From: Excoecaria cochinchinensis
Taxonomy: Eukaryota > Streptophyta > Magnoliopsida > Malpighiales > Euphorbiaceae
NCBI GenBank assembly: GCA_947683425.1
Contig: CANTUQ010000081.1
Coordinates: forward strand, 9,110,501-9,174,500
Direction of reading: 5' to 3'
Length of the DNA: 64,000 nt
The notes under the pieces: model-generated
Told to the model about the DNA's origin: nothing
What the model saw: only the letters and a program-made list of their open reading frames with translations
Databases searched by the model: none
Part shown: in pieces, positions 48,496 to 60,029 of the stretch
Numbering within the stretch: position 1 is the stretch's first letter
Layout of the letters: each line of letters starts with the position of its first letter
Position numbers and translations under genes: made by a program

Positions 48496-48528
48496 ATGCG
48501 AGCAGTCGGGGATGGGCGTTACAGGTTG

Positions 48529-48541
48529 TGGTATCAGAGCC
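48529..48541 (+). other. Primer binding site of element D
   Basis: TGGTATCAGAGCC, five bases after the LTR end at 48523; initiator-Met tRNA type. Confidence 0.85.
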
Positions 48542-49573
48542 TAGGTTTAGTCATTTCTGGGCATAGTGTAGAATAGGATGTGTATAGTTGTGTTGACCTA
48601 ATACGGATGTCCTTGTATATGTATCAAATTGATGGATCCTTCTCAAGATACTGGAGAAGAGACCGCTAAAAGCATGAATTCGAGAGAATTGAAAGTGTCG
48701 GTATCTGGCCCATCTGTATCTGCGGGTGTATGATGAGATGTTCCAATAGTGTCAATGGAAGTTTTGCTTAAAATGTCACAAGATATTGCAAGGGTGCTAG
48801 ATCGGATGACAGCACCGAAAGCTCCATTAGAATCATTGAGAAAGGATGGTGCATAGGAATTTCATGGTAGCAGTCTGGATGAGTCTTTCAAGGTAGAATA
48901 TTGGATTGAGAAAGTATAGAGGGTACTTGAGGAGATTAGATACCCTCTGGAGCAAAAGGTGAAATGTGCAGTGTCCTTGTTGTAAGGATCTGTCGATGAC
49001 TGGTGGAAGTTGGTTTTAAGGCATCTATTGTTTTCGAATCAGATTAGTTGGGAGTTCTTTGTACAAGAATTTAATAATAAGTACATTACCAAGGCGTATC
49101 AGGAATCTAATTGGAAGCAGTTTTTGAACTTGAGGCAAAGAGCCTTATCAGTAGCAAAATATGAGAAGGAGTTTTGTAGGCTTAATAAGTTTTCACCTAA
49201 AGGTGTGCTAGAAGAGTTTCGATGCTAGCAATTTTAGGAAGGTCTGAATAAGCCAATTAAGCCATTTTTGATCTCTATGACTACATCTCAGATTGTGAGC
49301 TACTATCATATAGTTCAGGTAGCTATGTGAGTTGAAAGATCACAAGAGATTCAAAGGGAAAGAATGCTGAGGAGGAATTCTAATAGAGGTGGGGCACATT
49401 CGGGCAAAAGAATGAGAGATTCACAAGTGGCACCTCTAGCTGAGTCAGCTAGTAATATAGCTACTAGAGGTAGAAAGCAAGGATCTTCTTATGCATCTGG
49501 TACTGGTAGGGGTGTATCTGGTAATAGAAGTGATGTGCCTGAGTGTCCTCATTGCTGTAAGCATCATAGAAGT

Positions 49574-52362
49574 TGTAGTGGCCTGAAAAATACCCTAGCA
49601 GTAATTTGGCTTAATTAGGGTATTTGGGGTAAGTTTAATTTAAGTTTATTAATGTGGACATAAATGTAATTGGAAATGTCGACTCAATTGTATAATTAAA
49701 TAACTTTAAGTGGCCAATTTGTAGATGTGCGTGAATAAGATTAGAAGTTGGATTAATTAACACTAAGTGGAATTAAATTAATCTAAGCAAGATTAAGTGG
49801 GAGTTGGTGGATTTTCGGGTGTCAAACTCAGCTTGTGCCACCTCACCCTATTGTATGCAATATAAGGCATTTTGAGGAGAGAGAAACTCATTTTCTGCAC
49901 GTGATCTTCGGCCTCTCTCTCTCTCATTTCTCCCTTCTTCTTCTTCTTCTTCTTCTTCTTCTTCTTCTTCTTCATTTTTCATTTCTTCTATCTAGTTAAC
50001 CCATGCATTTCTGAATTGGTCAAGTAAATTCTGAGTTGTGCTGCTATTGTTAGAAATCAAGGTAAGTGATTTAGTTAGATTATTTTTCTTCCTCTCCTTT
50101 TTCTTTTGAATTGAGTTGGTAATGATCTTTGGTTCCAATTCTAGAAATTTGACTTTGATTGTAGTGATTAAACCAAGGAAAGATAAAGGAAAGGAAAAGG
50201 TGAGAGAACCAAGTGCTAAGTGAGCTCAAAGGAGCAAAGGATAATGAGGTTTAGGAAACACTATTTTTGTGTGTTGTTTTGATATAATATGAACCTTGAG
50301 ATGCATAATTGAATTGTGTGTTTTAAATGAATAGAAAATTTATAATTATGTGATGTTATGAATTGAATTGAAATGATGAGCTGATGAGATAGTTAATTGC
50401 CATAAGTTATTGAATTAAGCATGTTGTCTTATTTTTAGGTGACTTGAGATATTGTTATGTAAATTGTGTAGTTGGTTGCCTAATGTGAAATTGAAAATGC
50501 CGAGGTGTAAGTGCACATTAGGGTGGTGCTGTGTGAATTTGGAGTATGGGATATTCCAATTTTGCTGACTTCAAGCTTGAGTAGCTTGGTAGTGTAAAAT
50601 TGGAATTGTAAGGTAGGTTGTCCTAATGAATGTGTTTATGCTATAACAAGAGTTACATGACTCTAAATTGAATGTGGTTAATGGAATTAGGTTCATAAAG
50701 AATGTGCCTATAATTATCATGGAATGGCCATATTGGTTTGAGGAACTTATGGTCTTCAAAAATGTGTTTAAGTGTAACTAAAACCTGTAGGAGGGCTTTT
50801 GGCACAAGCAATGTTCCTTTAGCCATAACTCCTAAATTTAAAGTCCAATGATAATGAGAATTGCCCCATTGTAGATTTATCATGTAGATAAACAATTAGT
50901 TAGAAGGCCCTGATGGTAGAAAATGACATTAGGATGGGTTTTAGAAGTTAATTGTGTGAGTATTATATAGTGCATGAGAAAGAGGTTGAAGAGTGGAGCT
51001 ATAAACACGAAGTTCAGGCTTTGTCGCTGCTTCGTCGGGCAGAATTGCTAGCTGATGTTTTATAGCAGGCGCGGGCATTATCGCGAGCATGACAGAAGCA
51101 AAAGTTTGGTTCTATCGTGAGCGTGGCTTGTGCCGCGAGTGTGACAGAGGGTTGAGTTGAGTTCTGTCACAAGCACGACATGTGCCACGGGCATAACAGA
51201 GCCCCAAGTTTGAAATACTTGCTAAAGGTTCTTCTTTGTGTAAATTATGCTATTTGTTTATGAATAAAGATGCATATGAGATTACGAATGAATTGATTTA
51301 TGTAATTTAATGCAGTGAAGTGGGAATGTATTGTTGAGCTATATCCATGTATGCAATATAATGAATGCTAAGATATTGCTTACTGTGTATGTACGGTGCT
51401 GCATAATGCTAATAAATGAATGATAATTGGATTAATAATTTAGCCTGCAAGTCAAGTAGTGGATAGATAGGCATGCCCATAGGGTCTAAGTACTGCAGCC
51501 AAAGCATCTGATTCGTTTCGGAATCTTTAATGCGTATCGAATCCTTATTGGGTTCACTTATATATATTATATCTTATTGATTATTTCTGTACCTATGGGT
51601 ACTGATGCAAAAGTGCGTATCTCTAGATACAAAAGTGATACTATACTTTTAAGTACTGATGCGATACCCCGATATCTGCGTCTATGAATTGCAGGCAAGG
51701 CAAATAATAAATGAGTAAATATTAATTGAAATGTGAATTGTATGCGATAAGAGAATGTGAATTTGATGTGTTATAACATTATTTTGCAATGCTATTATAA
51801 TTGGACATGATTTGCTAATGATGCAATATGTATATCGATATCTATTTAATGCTATGTTTATAAATATGAGTATGATGAGGCATGATTATTAAGTATGTAT
51901 TGCTTATTGCTCAAAGCATGTTATATATGTAGATATTATATATTGTATGTTGTTTCCCCACTAAGCGTTATCGCTTAGCACGGGTTCTTAATCCATGTAA
52001 GTTCCGAAGTGAAACAAGCTTAAAAGACGGTCCCGTATCTTGTTGGTCAATACATACTAGGACTCTTTGCTTAGTGTAGGTTTTTGTTATTTTTTATTAT
52101 GTAATGTAGTTAAGTATTTTGGCATGTAAGGAGTTATAATGTAACAACTGGACTGGATATGTAAAATAAGTTAGCCATATGCATGAATGAGTATGAGTAT
52201 GCATTTTGTAATGATGCCACTGCGTGTAAATGAAAAAAAAATTGTTAGTTCAGGAATTCGTATGTGTTTAAGATATGTGATGTGCATGTGTAATATGTGT
52301 CATGATGACCGTTCTCGACTGCCTTAGGGAAGCTAAGCGAGGGGTCAGGAATGGGCGATATA
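49574..52362 (+). repeat. Solo chromovirus-like LTR A, 2789 bp
   Basis: Begins TGTAGTGGCCTGAAAAATAC and ends GGGCGATATA, inserted in the gag zinc knuckle of D; the gag reading resumes directly after it. The flanks are GAAGT (49569-49573) and GAGGT (52363-52367), a 5-bp duplication with one change. It carries the family hairpin (about 51961) and a degraded array of TCGCGAGC/GTGACAG inverted repeats (51050-51200). No internal element sequence remains, as expected after LTR-LTR recombination. Confidence 0.85.
49935..49973. repeat. (TTC)13 microsatellite
   Basis: Thirty-nine bases of TTC repeats inside LTR A. It produces a spurious poly-lysine frame on the minus strand. Confidence 0.95.
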
Positions 52363-53811
52363 GAGGTGATTGTTGGAAGTTGACTGGCGCGTGTTTGAGA
52401 TGAGGGAGTACTGAGCACTTCTTGGCTAACTATCCTAAAGCCTATGAAGTAACGGGAAATCAGCAAAAAGCTACTAGAGGTGGATCTAATTTGCCTTCAG
52501 TTAACCGTGGAAGAGGTAGGGGACATGGTAGAGGTAACCAGTCCAGAGGAGGTGCATTATCAGAATCTATTGATCGACCTTTAACAGCACCAGCCAGGGC
52601 ATATGCGATGAAGGCTCGTGAGGAGGAGGATGCGCCAGAGGTTATGGCTGGTACATTTCTACTCTTTGAAATAGAAATGTTTGCATTGATTGACCCTAGA
52701 TCTACGCACTCATGTGTTTATTCTAAGAAATTATGTGATAACTTATCTGCTGTTGATCATTTAGATTATGACATATGTGTGACTAGTCCATTAGGGAATA
52801 GTATTAATGTGAATAAGGTATATAGAGATTGCCCTTTATTGGTGCAAGGTCAAGTGTTTTCTGTAGATTTGATTGAGTTGCCTATTGATGAGTTTTATTT
52901 AATATTGGGTATGGATTGGCTAAGTAAGCATCAAGCTGTAGTAAAATATAGAAAGAAAATATTTGTGCTTAGAAATTCAGAACAGTCCAGGGTGACTGTG
53001 AGGGGTGTATGTTCTAATCCTTTAGTAGATGTGATTTTTGCTATGCAAGCGTGCTGGTGTTTAAGAAAATAATGTGATCCTTTCCTAGCTCTTGTGCTAG
53101 AATCAAAGAGAGATCAAGTTTGAATACAGGATATACCAATAGTGAGGGAATTTCTTAATGTGTTTCTAGAAGAGTTGCCTGGTATACCACCTGTGAGGGA
53201 AGTGGAGCTATCAATTGAGATTGTGCTGGGTACAAGACCTGTCTTTGAGATATCATATCGAATTGCTCTTACTGTAATTGTAACAGCCCGAAAACCACCC
53301 TAGAAGTATTGAGTATGATTAGTGTAATTAAGTGAGAGTAAATTAGGGTTTCCGGTTGGGGACTAAATTGAAAGAGAAAAGTAAGGACCCAATTGAACAA
53401 AATAAAATAGTTTACTGGCCAAAGTGTGATTTTTGTATGATCAATGCTAGTGGAGGATTATATTATTTTAAGTGAGGGTTATTGAGCTTAAGTGGGGTTA
53501 ATTAACCTAATTGAGAAGATAGTGGAAATCCATGTGTTAGACATTGAACTTGCCACCTAGTTTTTACCATGCATATATAAGTGCTTTAGAGGCAGATTTT
53601 GTCATTAGTTGATCTTCATCAGTCCGGTCACTTCTCTCTTCCCCTCATTTTCTATTTTTGCAATTTTTTTCTTCTTCTTGTTTCTCTTCGTTGGTGTTCT
53701 TGGGTAGTGGGTAAAGTGGTTAGAGAGAGAGAGGGAGATCTAGTAATAACTTAAAGGTAAGCTTATGTGTTTCCCTTCTTCTCTTTGAATTAGATTTTCG
53801 TGTATAGTTCT

Positions 53812-55596
53812 TGATAACTTCAATTTAGTATTTAGATTTGGTAGTATTTTCGTATGATTTATGGTGTTTAGTAGTGTTTATTGTCGTGATATGATTACTT
53901 TAGATTAATTTTGTCAATGTTAGTGAAATTAGAATTTTTATGCAATTTTTGTTAGTTTTTTATTAAGTTTGATTTTGTGTGCAGCAAATCTTTAGGTACC
54001 TCACGGTGGTAACCTATTTGGTTACCACCATAACATCCAAAGAAGTCAAAAGCAGAATCAGGAATACTATAGGTCACGGTGGTAACCAATGTAATCACCA
54101 CCGTGACATATGTATCCATTGGGCAGAATGCAGACCTGTTATGGGTCACGGTGGTAACCAATGTCATCACCACCGTGACATAATTCGCACCAAGGCAGAA
54201 GCAAGTGAGGAGTTACCTCACGGTGGAAAGGTAATATGGTTGCCACCGTGACATAGGGAATTCCTGGACAGAAGCAAAATTTGAGCATGTCACGGTGGCA
54301 ACCTATCTGGTTACCACCGTGACCCCATCCTACACGCAAGGCAGATTTACTTCCTCGACACCTCACAGTGGCAACCATTTTGGTTACCACCATGACCCCT
54401 CGGGATATAAAAAGAAAAGTTTCTGTATGGAGCAGGCGGCTAGTTTTTGTTGAACCTATTTTGATATTAGGGTTTGAGATATAGAATTTGGGAGTTTTTC
54501 GATTGTTCTTAATGAAGGTTTCCGATTTTATCTTTAGATTTAATTTTGCAATTCAAGAGTTTTACATTAAAAACACCTAGTTTAATTTCAAGAGATAGTT
54601 TTTTACATTCAGAGAACTTCCAGAATTTTTCTCTATTGAAGATTTGAAGAAGGAGATTGAAGAACTAAGGGTTCAACCAGGATTTACACCTTAATGAATT
54701 TCTGGGTTTATTCTTTCCTCTTTCCTTTTGATTTTGTAATGGATTGTGAGTAGTCTTTTAGTTGTTTGGGGGATCTTTGAATCCCCTACCCTTGATGTTA
54801 ATTATGAACATCTTTTGAATTTAAATATATGATTGAATGGTTTATTTCACTGGTTTTTATTATTGATTCATGGAATTTATTTTATCAAGTTAATTTCCAG
54901 TTTTGATGAATGATTTATTTCATGTATCTTTGTTTTTTATTGAGTTGTTTGGATTGAATACCATGGTTATCTATATTCAGTTTGTATCATTCTTGATGTG
55001 TCGTTTGGACGACTCCGATTGGGAATCTAGAAGTGCAGGATTTTGTGATTTAAGACTAGAATGATGAGTGAGATAATTAAGTTCTGGGTTATTTGACTCC
55101 GTATTGGGAAAATAAACCAAACTTAGGATTTTAGACCCGTGCATAGGCTGATTATGTGGCTGGCTCCGGTTTGGGATGTCGTATAATTAGAGTGGCTGAC
55201 TCCCGTTGGGAAGCCTGGGTTAAGAGGGTTATCCCGATTTCTTTCATAAATGATTCTTGGATTAATTTTATTCATATTTTGGTATGGGGTGGATGAGTGA
55301 ACCTGAGCAACGTTGTTCTATTCTGAATTCTTCGCTTGTTAATTTTTGCCATCAATTTATTTCTACCATTTATTGCAGTAATTTAATTTGATTATTTCTG
55401 TTGCTTGTTTTTAGTTGTTCAATTCTTTTGTTTTTAATCAATAGTTTACTAAATCAAATTAAACTTTTGGGAATTCTTTAGCATACATTTAATTTTCTTC
55501 ACTTGCACACACAATCCCTTGGGTACGATAATTTGGGGTCCTAATTTACTCCACTATATTACTTGCCGATTCAGTACACTTGCTGAGGTCGCATCA
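53812..55596 (+). repeat. Solo Athila-like LTR J with GTTCT target duplication
   Basis: Begins TGATAACTTC, ends GGTCGCATCA, and is flanked by perfect 5-bp GTTCT copies (53807-53811 and 55597-55601). The end (CCTTGGGTACGATAATTTGG, then ACACTTGCTGAGG) resembles Athila-type LTR ends such as that of K. An array of CACGGTGGTAACC / GGTTACCACCGTGAC inverted repeats (53999-54395) stands directly before a TATA box (GATATAAAAAG, 54403-54413). No gene inside; frames at 53952-54393 come from the array. Confidence 0.88.
53999..54395. promoter_or_regulatory. Inverted-repeat array upstream of the J TATA box
   Basis: At least five units of TCACGGTGGTAACC with a facing GGTTACCACCGTGA (or GATCACC variants), arms about 10-14 bp with loops of a few bases, separated by 40-60 bp of unrelated text. 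The TATA-like GATATAAAAAG follows within 10 bp. Confidence 0.75.
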
Positions 55597-58250
55597 GTTC
55601 TAATTTAGTTTGTATGTGTATGTGTTAATTTGTAAGTTGGTGAACATTTTGAAATGAGTATATGAATGTTTCTCAATTGAAAATATATGAAAATGATGCT
55701 ATGGCATAGTAGCAATAAAGGAATTAAATGTATATATGCTTTTTAATTCCTGAACATGACATGGCATATGATATTGATCATATATGATTTAATCATATTG
55801 TGTTGAATTTATAAATAAGCATGTTGGAGTGTATACTTGGTTGAGGAGTTTGTTAAATCTAACAACATTAAATTGAACCTATAGTGTGTATCTATACAAG
55901 AAAATGTGAGCATGATGTAAACCTACTTATACTAGTGTATGTTAACTTATTATATGGTATAAATCTACGAGATTAACAATGCTTTGTGAGAATCATAATA
56001 TGTAAAATCTAGTGAATGAGTGTGGTATGAAAATGTATAATGGAATGTGATTATATTTAACAAGTCATATGTGTGTGCAAGGCATGAAATGATGGGAGGT
56101 TGCTCATTGTGATGACTTACATAATGATGTTGTTCTAAGGAACTATGTGAGTATATTACTATGCGAATGAACAATACTATGCGAATGAACATTACTATAT
56201 GAATGTATAATACTAAGGTAAATTAATTGTTAAGCCTGTAATCGAGTCGTAGATAGATAAGCATGCTTATAAAGGGCTAGTGATTCGCAGCTGCTAGTGT
56301 GACACCAACGGGTGTCTAGTGATTGATACTGACGGGTATCCGGTGATCTAGTGCTGAAATACACAAAGTATATGGTGTACCCATATCCATTTCTGTATAT
56401 TTTAGGCTATCCATCTATATCGATATGGAAACAAAATGTATGTAGTGAAGATTATAGTGTGTATATGTGTATATATCAAGATTGTACTTATATTGATTAG
56501 CGGTAGCGATAGTGATGCCATATTGAGTAATATTAATGCTAAGATACATGGCAGTGTTAATTTTGGTATTGATGACATCGAAGCCTTCAACTGCATTATG
56601 TATTGAATATTGTTATTGTAAAGTATGGATTATCGAATGTCGGCATGTTAGTGAACTAATTTATGGACTACTACTTCATAGTGTTCTGTTTGATTAAGTA
56701 TGTTATATTGTTTTTTGTTATTATATGAATACTTGTATTAGTCTTGCTTATTTTCATCCCCACTAAGTGTTATCGCTTAGCACGGGTGCTTTTCTCTCGT
56801 GTAGCTTTGAAGTGTGAAGCTCAAGTTTTGCGTGGAGTATCTGCAGGCCACTAGGAGAAGTCTTCAGTGAGGTCTTTTAGTTAGGTTAATTTTTGTATTG
56901 TAAAGATATTGTTATAAGTTTTTGTATAAGTAAAGTATATATTGAAGCATGTAAAGGAATATAAAATTTTGTAACCTAAGTTGTAAACTATAATGAACTA
57001 GTGTTTGTGAATAACTTAGTGATGATTAATGTATTTGATAATGGGAACTAGTGATCTTGAGTGATTAAGTATTGTTTAGAGTTGCGTTGCATCCCTATAT
57101 CCTTCCAAGGGGCATTGGGGCATTACAGTAATGGCCTGAATTATACCCTAGTAGTAATTTGACACAATTAGGGTAGTTGGGTAAGTTTAATTTGGAGTTT
57201 GTTAAATTCTGGGCTTAAGTGTAATTGAATTGAGGACTTGATTAAACAAATAAATAAGTTTAAGTGACTACTTGGTAGATGTACTTGATTAAGTTTTAGT
57301 TAGATTAATTAATTGATAATGGTATTTAATTAAGCAAATCAGAATTGTGAGTGGAGGAAGTGGAATCCGGGTGTCACTCCATGGATTTTCCACCTCACCA
57401 CTTGCCATGCAATAAAAGGATGGGATGAAAGAGAAAATGCATCATTTTGCATATGTCCTCTTCGACTGTTCTTCTTCATTTTATCTCTTGTTGTTCTTCT
57501 ACATCTCTCATTTACTTCTCTAAATTAAGTCAGAGCATTTCGGTTGTTTTGGTCAAGTAATCTTGAGTGGTAATGTAATTACTTATAATCAAGGTAAGTA
57601 AACTAGTTAATTGGTTCTTCATCTCCTTCTACTTCTTCTTCTTTCTAAATAAAGATTGAATAGGGTATTGATCATTTGTATCCCATTCTGGAATTGGATA
57701 TTGTTTGTAGTTGTTGAACCAAGAAAAGATAAAGGTAAAGAGAAAGTGGGAGAGCCAAGTGCAAAGTAAGTACAATAGAAGCAAATGATAGTGATGTTTG
57801 GGAATCACCACTTTGTGTATTATTTTTTTTTTAGCATGAACTCTGAGATGCATGATTGAATTATGTGTTTTAAATGAATAGAAAATGTGTAGTTATGTGT
57901 TGTTATGATTTGAATTGAAATAATGAGTTGATGAGGTAGTTAATGGCCATAAGATGTGGATTTAAGCATGTTGCTCTGTTTTAAGGTGACTGAGATACGG
58001 TCATGTAATTTGTGTAATTTGTTGCTTAATGTGAAATTGAACATGTCGTGTTGTGTGTATGCACGTTGGGGTAGTGTTGTGTGAGATTGGAGTTTGGGAA
58101 TTTACCAATTGAGTTGAATTCAAGCTTGACTAGCTTGTAATGGTAAAATTGGATTTGAAGGTTAATTGTTCTAGTGGGTTTGCATGAGTTATAACTTCAT
58201 TTGTATAACTCTTAAATAAATAAGACTAAAAGGATTAGGATCTTAAGAGT

Positions 58251-59876
58251 TGTTGATGGGTGCATAATTGAAGTAATATTTAGCATGTGTTTTTTGTGAA
58301 TTTAAGTAAGTTAAGTTTGCTAATATGTTTATATTTCGGGTATTTTTGTTAGTTTATGTGTTTTTGTGCTCACAGTCTTATTTAGGTGAAAAAGTAAGAA
58401 AACAGCATAAATTGGAGAAAAACAGAGAAGAACTGGGCAGATTAATTGGATGGACACGAGTCGTGATGGTGCCTCACGACTCGTGAAGGTGCAGATATGG
58501 AATGGGATGTGAAGACCAGAGAAGAAGGAGCAAAGAAGCAGGGTCACGACTCGTGAAAGGCGATCACAAGTCGTGAATGGCAAAGAAGAAAGCACGAGTG
58601 AAAGCAGAAGGAGGAAGAAGAGAAGAAGGAGCTGTGAGGAGTAGGGTCACAAGTCTTGAACCTCAATCACGACTCGTGATGATGCAGAGAGAGCAGGGTG
58701 AGAAGAGGAAAGAAAAGAAGAGGAGAAGAAGAAAGAAGAAAGAAGATGCGAGACATGACCCAAAGTCATGACTCGTGAAAGGAAGTCATGATTCGTGAGG
58801 CTCTAGAGAGAAACCAGAAAAGCTAGTGAAGAAAAAAAGGAAAAAGAGGGGAGCTGCGTGCACTGTCGCGAGCGCGACATCCTCGCGATCGCGACAGAAG
58901 TGACCGTTGGAGCAGTTTTCCTTCAAAAGTCATATGAAAAGGCACCTTTTTCTCCCAACAATTGCAACCATTTGAAGAAATATTTTCAAGGGACACAATC
59001 TTTAGAATTTTATAAATATAATTGTTAACTGTAATTTTATATAATGTAATATACAAAATTTTTATTAAGTTAATTTTTGCAGTTTGAAGAACAGTTTCTT
59101 TTCCTTAGTAAAATTTCTTAGTTAGTTTCATGTTTTGAAGAAGAAGATCAAGGAGAAGGAAAATTTATTACAAGGGCTTGAGGAAAGTGCACAAGTCATC
59201 TTTCTCATTACTCTTATCAATTATTTCTTCTCTGTAAATTAAATGAATATTACTTCAATGAATTTGAATGTTATTATTATTCTCTACTACCATCTATTCT
59301 AATAGTCTTTGAATGCAGAATTTCTATTAGTACAATTGCATGATTTTTATAAGTTAAGATAGAGTCGAGAGATCATTTTAACTTAAATCTAATAGATTTT
59401 CATTATCAAAACATAGCTAGAGGGATCAGTATGTTGAGATAATTGTTATAGGTTGGTAAATAATCTTAAAGTATGTAATTAGAGTTAACTAATTCATTAA
59501 TGAGAATTAGGAGTTAGTGCTTTAAATGTATACTTTGAGCATTCTAATTCATGTCGAGAGAATGAGTTAGAAATATATTCCAACTTAGCTTGCATGAAAA
59601 GTTGATTATTATTAATTGGAATGATGGATCAAGTTCATTATTTTAAGTTCTTCATTATGTATTTTGTCTTCTTTTGATTATCAATAACTAGGTTAAATTT
59701 ATTTGCACAATTAAGTAGTTAAACACTAACATTTTATTTAATGATCATTGTAAACAAGATTAAAATCAAGTAGTAAAAGTGAGTAAAAATCACATTCCTC
59801 GTGGTATCGATATCTTTTGTACTATTTCGGTACACCGTATACTTGCAGAAATTAGCACCTAGAAAATAGGCTAACA
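58251..59876 (+). repeat. K 5' LTR, 1626 bp
   Basis: TGTTGATGGG at the start and CTAACA at the end, six bases before the primer site. It holds repeated TCACGACTCGTGA elements (58455-58800) and two TCGCG-type palindromes (58865-58900), before a TATA-like TTTATAAATATAA (59009-59021). Confidence 0.8.
58450..58905. promoter_or_regulatory. Inverted-repeat array upstream of the K TATA box
   Basis: About eight copies or variants of TCACGACTCGTGA (58456, 58475, 58543, 58561, 58647, 58667, 58767, 58787), then GTCGCGAGCGCGACA and TCGCGATCGCGACA at 58865-58897. The TATA-like box is about 110 bp on. Confidence 0.7.
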
Positions 59877-59882
59877 AGTTTT

Positions 59883-59900
59883 TGGTGCCGTTACCGGGGA
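59883..59900 (+). other. K primer binding site
   Basis: TGGTGCCGTTACCGGGGA, close to the Asp-tRNA primer site TGGCGCCGTTGCCGGGGA common in plant gypsy elements. Confidence 0.88.
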
Positions 59901-60029
59901 ATGGATGATTTTTGCTATTATGAATCTTGATTTATGATTTTTGATTGCAATATTTTATTTTTGTATTCGTTTGTTCGTTTTATTTGACTTGTTGTGCTTT
60001 GTTTTTGTTTACACATGATTTGATAGTTC

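Larger units (their letters stand above)
48496..53272 (+). mobile_element. Chromovirus-like (Del/Tekay type) element body D, decayed
   Basis: Consists of 28 bp of LTR end (GATGGGCGTTACA to 48523), a tRNA-Met primer site, gag, protease and the very start of RT, then truncated at 53272 by LTR C. It is itself interrupted by solo LTR A (49574-52362). The pairing of long LTRs, this primer site and this gag/protease style suggests the Del/Tekay group; no integrase or chromodomain is in the window to prove it. Confidence 0.75.
48631..53272 (+). pseudogene. Element D gag-protease-RT remnant
   Basis: It starts near MDPSQDTGEE (48631) and holds several stops. Gag core: EEIRYPLEQKVKCAVSLL, a TAA, then WWKLVLRHLLFSNQISWEFF (49000-49220), a TAG near 49228, then a zinc-knuckle region CPHCCKHH cut at 49573 by solo LTR A. 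The reading resumes at 52363 with DCWKLTGAC, a stop, and HFLANYP. Protease: ALIDPRSTHSCV (about 52685), where the glycine of the usual DxG active-site motif is Arg; LILGMDWLSKH follows. A stop lies at 53072, and EELPGIPPVREVELSI (53170-53215) is the start of an RT region, ending at 53272. Non-functional. Confidence 0.8.
53279..57127 (+). repeat. Solo chromovirus-like LTR B with GTAAT target duplication, interrupted by J
   Basis: Begins TGTAACAGCCCGAAAACCAC, ends GGGGCATTACA, and is flanked by GTAAT at 53274-53278 and 57128-57132. Without insert J (53812-55596) and its duplicated target it is about 2.06 kb. It carries the hairpin with AAGTGTTATCGCTT (about 56764) and the GTAGATAGATAAGCATGC marker (56247). 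It inserted six bases into LTR C. Confidence 0.88.
53273..58250 (+). repeat. Chromovirus-like LTR C, split by LTR B and ended by Athila-like K
   Basis: LTR C is 53273-53278 (TGTAAT) plus 57133-58250 (GGCCTGAATTATACCCTAG and on). It is closest to LTR A: both share the order GGCCTGAA, TACCCTAG, AGTAATTTG, TTAGGGTA, GTAAGTTTAATTT. Later blocks also align (ACCAAGAAAAGATAAAGG at 57717, ACCAAGGAAAGATAAAGG in A). It inserted into the RT start of D. At 58250 it is interrupted by element K; its remainder is not in the window. Confidence 0.75.

Noticed and set aside
49793..49975. Poly-lysine minus-strand frame
   Set aside because: It is the translation of the (TTC)13 microsatellite.
53952..54393. Overlapping frames with repeated HGGNQ/VTTVT peptides
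   Set aside because: They are direct translations of the inverted-repeat array in LTR J.
53999..54395. The array in J as a set of MITEs
   Set aside because: The inverted repeats are 10-14 bp with tiny loops and no target duplications; they do not look like inserted elements.
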